Of a stretch of DNA of 64,000 bases, positions 60,152 through 64,000 are shown piece after piece. The translations under genes were made by a program, and so were the position numbers. Position 1 is the stretch's first letter. Each line of letters begins with the position of its first letter. Origin of the DNA: Paenibacillus sp. FSL R7-0337 (GTDB lineage Bacteria > Bacillota > Bacilli > Paenibacillales > Paenibacillaceae); the NCBI RefSeq assembly GCF_037969875.1, contig NZ_CP150218.1, positions 6,324,001 to 6,388,000 on the forward strand. Direction: 5' to 3'. Under the pieces are notes generated by a model. It ran no database searches, had not been told where the DNA came from, and worked only from the letters and a program-made list of their open reading frames with translations.

Positions 60152-61566
60152 GAGCCGCGATTCATGATCTGAAGTCGGCTCTTGTATACTTGGAGGAACA
60201 TGTTGAAGGCGTCCAGCGGTATACGGTGCCTGTGGACGCTAAATATGAGTTAGCCGCTCTATATGCAGCCCAGGGAGGCGGGGTTCCTGTCTCTTCACCA
60301 ACCGGCCCGGGAGTACCGATGTTATTCGAACATGTGATGCCAGTGAACAAAACGGTGCTGGCGGGGATCTTTGGAACCCGGAAACGTTGTGCAATGCTTC
60401 TCGGGGCCCAAGAACAATATATAGCGGACTTCCTGCTGGATGCCGCACAGCATCCAATTGAGCCTGTAAAATATGAGAAGCCGCCCTGTCAGGAAGTGAT
60501 CCATCAGGATGTTAACCTCACCCGGCTGCCAATCCCCACCATGAGCATGAAGGATGCGGGACCCTATATTACACTCGGGTTAGTAGTCGCTAAGCATCCT
60601 GTCACTGGTGACAGCAATATTTCCATTCATCGGCTATGGGTGAAAAGCAACAACGAACTGACAATCTGGATGGTTCCAGGCCGCCACTTGGAGAGCTTCT
60701 ACCTGGCGGCACAAGAAATGGGTGTGCCGCTTCCGATCTCCATCAATATCGGTCTGGATCCTGCTATATATATTGCTTCCTGCTGCACGGGTGCTGTAGC
60801 GCCCGAGGGGTTCAATGAGCTGGCTATTGCAGGCGGATTACGGAGACAGCCAGTCAAGATTTCCTCCTGTTTATCTGTTGCCGCAGACTGCTTGTCCGAA
60901 GCGGAGTATGTACTGGAAGGTGAAATTACCTATGAGTATGCTCCTGAAGGAGAGCCTGGGGGCCATTCTATGCCGGAGTTTCTGGGATATGACGGCAAGG
61001 CACATCCCCATTTGCCTGTCATTAAGATTACGGGGATCACTTCCTCAGCTAATCCTATATTTCAAACCGTGATTGGTCCGGGATACGAGCAATCTAATCT
61101 TTTAGCGGTGGGGATGGAAGCTGGAGTGCTCCAATATGTACGCAATCAAGTAACCTCCCGCATTACCAATGCCTATTGCAGCTCTGCCGGGGGAGGGCAA
61201 CTGCTGTTATTTGCTCAATTTCATAAAATAGATGATGAGGACGATCTCGCCGTCAGGCGCGCCGGAACGATGATTCTTCGTTCTTTTCGAATGATCAAAC
61301 AGGTGGTTTTGGTAGATGAGGATGTTAACCTGTTCAGTGAAGAGGAAGTGTGGTGGGCCATGACGACCCGTTTTCAGGCGGATGTGGACATTATTACCTT
61401 CCCGGGACTTGAAGGCTTCCATCTGGACCCATCGCAAATGCCGGGCATGTCCCCGCAGATTACGAAGCCTGGCATGACCACAAAAGTCGTGTTTGATTGC
61501 ACAGTACCCTATAGAATGAGAGACGGGTTTATAAGAACTTCTTTTGGCACACCCAAAAATATATAG
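60148..61566 (+). CDS. UbiD-family decarboxylase
   Basis: 472 residues of the prenylated-FMN-dependent UbiD family, which reversibly decarboxylate aromatic and other unsaturated acids. SNISIHRLWV is the cofactor/metal stretch and the C-terminal FDCTVPYRMRDGF is typical. The usual APEGPFGEFTGY loop instead reads APEGEPGGHSMPEFLGY, so the two Glu (E267, E277) are ten apart rather than five. This suggests an uncommon subfamily. No UbiX flavin prenyltransferase is in the window. GTG start overlaps the preceding stop (GTGA). Confidence 0.88.
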   Translation: MRAAIHDLKSALVYLEEHVEGVQRYTVPVDAKYELAALYAAQGGGVPVSSPTGPGVPMLFEHVMPVNKTVLAGIFGTRKRCAMLLGAQEQYIADFLLDAAQHPIEPVKYEKPPCQEVIHQDVNLTRLPIPTMSMKDAGPYITLGLVVAKHPVTGDSNISIHRLWVKSNNELTIWMVPGRHLESFYLAAQEMGVPLPISINIGLDPAIYIASCCTGAVAPEGFNELAIAGGLRRQPVKISSCLSVAADCLSEAEYVLEGEITYEYAPEGEPGGHSMPEFLGYDGKAHPHLPVIKITGITSSANPIFQTVIGPGYEQSNLLAVGMEAGVLQYVRNQVTSRITNAYCSSAGGGQLLLFAQFHKIDDEDDLAVRRAGTMILRSFRMIKQVVLVDEDVNLFSEEEVWWAMTTRFQADVDIITFPGLEGFHLDPSQMPGMSPQITKPGMTTKVVFDCTVPYRMRDGFIRTSFGTPKNI

Positions 61567-61577
61567 GAGGTTACTCA

Positions 61578-62792
61578 ATGAGCATTATTAAGGTAACTGC
61601 GGACGGTGTATTTGGTGAAGGAGATCAGGAGAAGTTTGGCGGAAGCTACGTTCCGGATGAGCTAAGGGCGGCGCTTAATAAATTGGACGAAGCTTTTCAG
61701 CGTTATAAGGACGACGAAGAGTTCGAGCGGGAGTTCCTGCACTATCTGAATGAATATGTGGGCCGGCCGAGTCTGTTATATTATGCGCAGCGGCTGACGG
61801 ATAAACTGGGCGGGGCCAAAATTTACCTCAAACGTGAAGATTTAAATCATACCGGAGCACATAAGATCAATAATACTATCGGCCAGATCCTGCTTGCCCA
61901 CCGGATGAAGGCCAAAAGAATTATTGCCGAGACTGGCGCAGGACAGCATGGTGTAGCCACTGCTACCGTATGTGCCTTGTTCAATATCCCTTGCACCATT
62001 TATATGGGGGAGGTGGATATTGAACGACAGGCTCTCAATGTATTCCGTATGCAGATGCTGGGAGCTGAGGTTGTGGCTGCGAAGTCCGGTAACAGAACAC
62101 TGAAGGAAGCTGTGGATGAAGCGCTGAATGATTTCGCACAGAACTATGAAGATACCTACTATCTCATCGGATCTGTTGTTGGACCGCATCCGTTTCCGCT
62201 GATGGTCCGTCATTTTCAAGCGATTATTGGAAGAGAGGCCAAGCAGCAGATTCTGCAGAAGGAAGGGCGCCTTCCTGATCTGATCACTGCATGTGTAGGC
62301 GGGGGATCCAATGCGATTGGATTGTTTCATCCCTTCGTGGATGACCCGGGTGTCACGATAGTGGGCATAGAGCCTGCAGGAAAAGGGATCGAGACCGGGA
62401 TCCATGCAGCACCGCTTAGTACAGGCAAGCCGGATATTATTCACGGGTTCAGATGCTACGTGATGAACGATGCGGAGAACTGTCATTCCATTGCAGCCGG
62501 GTTGGATTACCCCGGTGTGGGTCCGGAACATAGCTATTATAAGCAGATTAAGCGGGCGGAATATGTCTCGATTACCGATGAAGAAGCGCTGAATGCCTTC
62601 TTGACCCTTTCCAAGACGGAGGGAATTATCCCGGCCCTGGAAAGCTCTCACGCTGTCGCCTATGCGATGAAGGTTGCAGGAGCCATGAGCAAGGATGAAA
62701 TTATTGTGGTTAGTCTTTCTGGCCGCGGGGACAAGGATGTTGCTCAAGTCTATGAAATGCTCAAGGAGCGCCCTGCACTACAAGAAGTATAA
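61578..62792 (+). CDS. Tryptophan synthase beta-like PLP enzyme without TrpA
   Basis: 404 residues, close to TrpB throughout. PLP lysine K96 (HTGAHKINN), catalytic E118 (AETGAGQHGVAT), the phosphate-binding GGGSNAIG, and the C-terminal Ser of SLSGRGDKD are present. The loop that in TrpB reads EDGQI and holds Asp305 (Salmonella numbering), which contacts the aminoacrylate, is about four residues shorter and reads NDAENCHS (297-304). It should still form aminoacrylate from serine and add a nucleophile. Without TrpA and next to UbiD, the acceptor may be free indole or another arene or amine. AGGAGG lies eight bases upstream. Confidence 0.88.
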   Translation: MSIIKVTADGVFGEGDQEKFGGSYVPDELRAALNKLDEAFQRYKDDEEFEREFLHYLNEYVGRPSLLYYAQRLTDKLGGAKIYLKREDLNHTGAHKINNTIGQILLAHRMKAKRIIAETGAGQHGVATATVCALFNIPCTIYMGEVDIERQALNVFRMQMLGAEVVAAKSGNRTLKEAVDEALNDFAQNYEDTYYLIGSVVGPHPFPLMVRHFQAIIGREAKQQILQKEGRLPDLITACVGGGSNAIGLFHPFVDDPGVTIVGIEPAGKGIETGIHAAPLSTGKPDIIHGFRCYVMNDAENCHSIAAGLDYPGVGPEHSYYKQIKRAEYVSITDEEALNAFLTLSKTEGIIPALESSHAVAYAMKVAGAMSKDEIIVVSLSGRGDKDVAQVYEMLKERPALQEV

Positions 62793-62810
62793 GACAATCT
62801 ATATACAGCA

Positions 62811-62842
62811 AGCCTTCGGTGTCTCAAAACCCGGAGGCTTAA
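62811..62842 (+). terminator. Possible stem-loop between the TrpB-like and MocR genes
   Basis: AAGCCTTCGG can pair imperfectly with CCCGGAGGCTT around a 10-base loop. No T run follows, so it may only attenuate. Weak evidence. Confidence 0.35.
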
Positions 62843-62888
62843 ATCCATTTATAGAGAAAGATCTCATAGGGGATGGAGGGGGCTTTAC

Positions 62889-64000
62889 TTGGCGTATGAA
62901 TTGTTAATTACACTAGATAAGACATCGGATACATCTTTATCCAGACAGGTGTTTGAGCAAATCTTGCAGGCAATTAACAGCGGATGCTTGCGAAGCGGGG
63001 ACCAGCTTCCTGCCACTCGATTGCTGTCCGAACAGATTCTGGTTTCCCGCAGTGTCATTCTTCAAGCCTATGAGCAACTACAGGCGGAAGGTTATCTGGA
63101 GATGAGGAGAGGAGCGGGAACGTTTGTTGCCGACAATGCAGCGGGAGCAGATACTGACCCCGGCAGGATGACGGGTAATTATTGTGCTGTGTCAACCAAA
63201 GCACCGAAATTCATATCGGCTCTTCCCTCATCGTCAGCGGTTCCTTATGATTTCCGACATGGTGTGCCAGCTTGGGATATGTTTCCCATGGACCGATGGC
63301 AGCGTGCACTGACTGAGGTCTGCCGGAGAGCCACACCTGACATGCTTACATACGGACCAGCAGAAGGTACCCTGGCACTCCGGGAGGAGATTGCCCGGTT
63401 AGTTCGTTCTACCCGCTCCATTCCGGCACTTCCGGAGCAAATTGTGATTACGACTGGGGCTACACAAGCTCTGGATATTCTCGCCAGGCTTTGCCTGAGT
63501 AAAGGAGATCAGGTGCTGGTTGAAGACCCAACTCATAACGTGCTCAGGGAAATATTCAGCTACTCTGGGGGTGAAGTGATTCCCGTACGGGTTGACCAGG
63601 AAGGAATATGTGTTCAGGAGATGGATGAATGTCTGGCGCATCACAGTAAAAGACAGTCAAAAACTCCCAAGTTGATCTATGTAACCCCTTCGCATCAGTT
63701 TCCGGTGGGTGTGACAATGTCATTTAACCGGAGAATTCAGCTTTTGGAGTGGGCAAGAGGGTCAGGAGCACTCATTATTGAAGACGATTATGACAGTGAA
63801 TACCGGTATGTAGGGCAAAAGGTATCTGCGCTTGCAGGGCTGGATAACTCTGGGCGGGTCGTATACGTGGGAAGCTTCAGCAAAATTCTGTTTCCTGCAC
63901 TGCGCATTGGCTATGCCATTCTTCCGCCCTCCTTAATAAAGCCCTTTCTGGCGATCAAGTGGATTACGGATCGCATGACCCCTACGCTGGAACAGGAAGC
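62889..64000 (+). CDS. MocR-type regulator (GntR HTH plus aminotransferase domain), 3' truncated
   Basis: 370 codons are visible before the window ends. The N-terminal GntR winged helix (LSRQVFEQILQAINSGCLRS, then GDQLPATRLLSEQILVSRSV) is joined to a class I aminotransferase fold (VITTGATQALDILARLCLSK; EDDYDSEYRY; PLP Lys in VGSFSKILFPALRIGY). MocR proteins such as GabR and PdxR bind PLP plus an amino compound and regulate metabolism. TTG start at 62889 with GGAGGGGG six bases upstream. It is the likely regulator of the operon before it, sensing a precursor or the product. Confidence 0.88.
   Translation, partial: MAYELLITLDKTSDTSLSRQVFEQILQAINSGCLRSGDQLPATRLLSEQILVSRSVILQAYEQLQAEGYLEMRRGAGTFVADNAAGADTDPGRMTGNYCAVSTKAPKFISALPSSSAVPYDFRHGVPAWDMFPMDRWQRALTEVCRRATPDMLTYGPAEGTLALREEIARLVRSTRSIPALPEQIVITTGATQALDILARLCLSKGDQVLVEDPTHNVLREIFSYSGGEVIPVRVDQEGICVQEMDECLAHHSKRQSKTPKLIYVTPSHQFPVGVTMSFNRRIQLLEWARGSGALIIEDDYDSEYRYVGQKVSALAGLDNSGRVVYVGSFSKILFPALRIGYAILPPSLIKPFLAIKWITDRMTPTLEQE

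Noticed and set aside
54817..62792. Ordinary tryptophan operon
   Set aside because: trpD, trpC, trpF and trpA are missing, while UbiD, AroQ-fold, AzlCD and B3/B4 genes are interleaved.

Overview
The window looks like a chromosomal piece of a Paenibacillus-type member of the Bacillota. The pointers are strong GGAGG-type ribosome binding sites, GTG and TTG starts, a tyrosyl T-box, an SLH-anchored modular xylanase, several plant-polysaccharide loci and many intergenic repeat arrays. This is inferred from gene content, not from a marker gene.

Layout. (1) 1-10.1 kb: an arabinose-oligosaccharide locus. It holds a CUT1-type sugar ABC transporter (binding protein cut by the window edge, two permeases) and a GH43 arabinofuranosidase on +, and a GH127 beta-L-arabinofuranosidase with an AraC regulator on -. 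An ECF sigma factor with a DUF4179 partner lies between them. (2) 10.3-28 kb: housekeeping and accessory genes. These are a small exported protein divergent from an HTH/TPR regulator, an IS3-family element, an aldo-keto reductase with a ROK regulator, CBS and MarR genes, a frameshifted amidase, a LOG-family enzyme, T-box-controlled tyrS, a second IS3-family element in repeat DNA, DUF1877, and a FIST/soluble chemoreceptor pair. (3) 28-45 kb: a pectin (rhamnogalacturonan I) locus resembling the Bacillus subtilis yes/yet/lpl genes. It has GH42 galactosidase, an LplB/LplC/LplA-like transporter, a membrane AraC regulator (YesS-like), a YetA/PL26-like lyase, DUF1961 (YesU-like), a NodB-type deacetylase, an FG-GAP propeller protein and a long GH105 hydrolase. 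The enzymes that can be judged lack signal peptides, so oligosaccharides are probably imported and then cut inside the cell. (4) 45.4-54.6 kb: a 59-residue protein, a MATE pump, a 1,343-residue cell-surface GH10 xylanase with a cre-like site, a TetR/DHA2 efflux pair with a 27-bp palindromic operator, and a small membrane protein. (5) 54.7-64 kb: a tightly packed operon that is the most unusual part. It contains a stand-alone PheRS-type B3/B4 editing domain, AzlCD amino-acid exporter, FMN reductase, cupin, a TrpE-like and a TrpG-like subunit, a chorismate-mutase-fold protein, a UbiD decarboxylase, and a TrpB-like enzyme without TrpA. A MocR-type regulator follows and is cut by the window end. 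I read this as a candidate biosynthetic cluster for a chorismate-derived, serine-extended aromatic amino acid, possibly an antimetabolite, with export and tRNA-editing self-protection. The product is unknown.

A second theme is intergenic DNA. At least five loci carry arrays of short palindromes repeated at 51 bp (17 codons). Two distant loci carry the same two families in the same order. Both IS elements sit inside or beside such repeats. The long open frames across these arrays are not genes.
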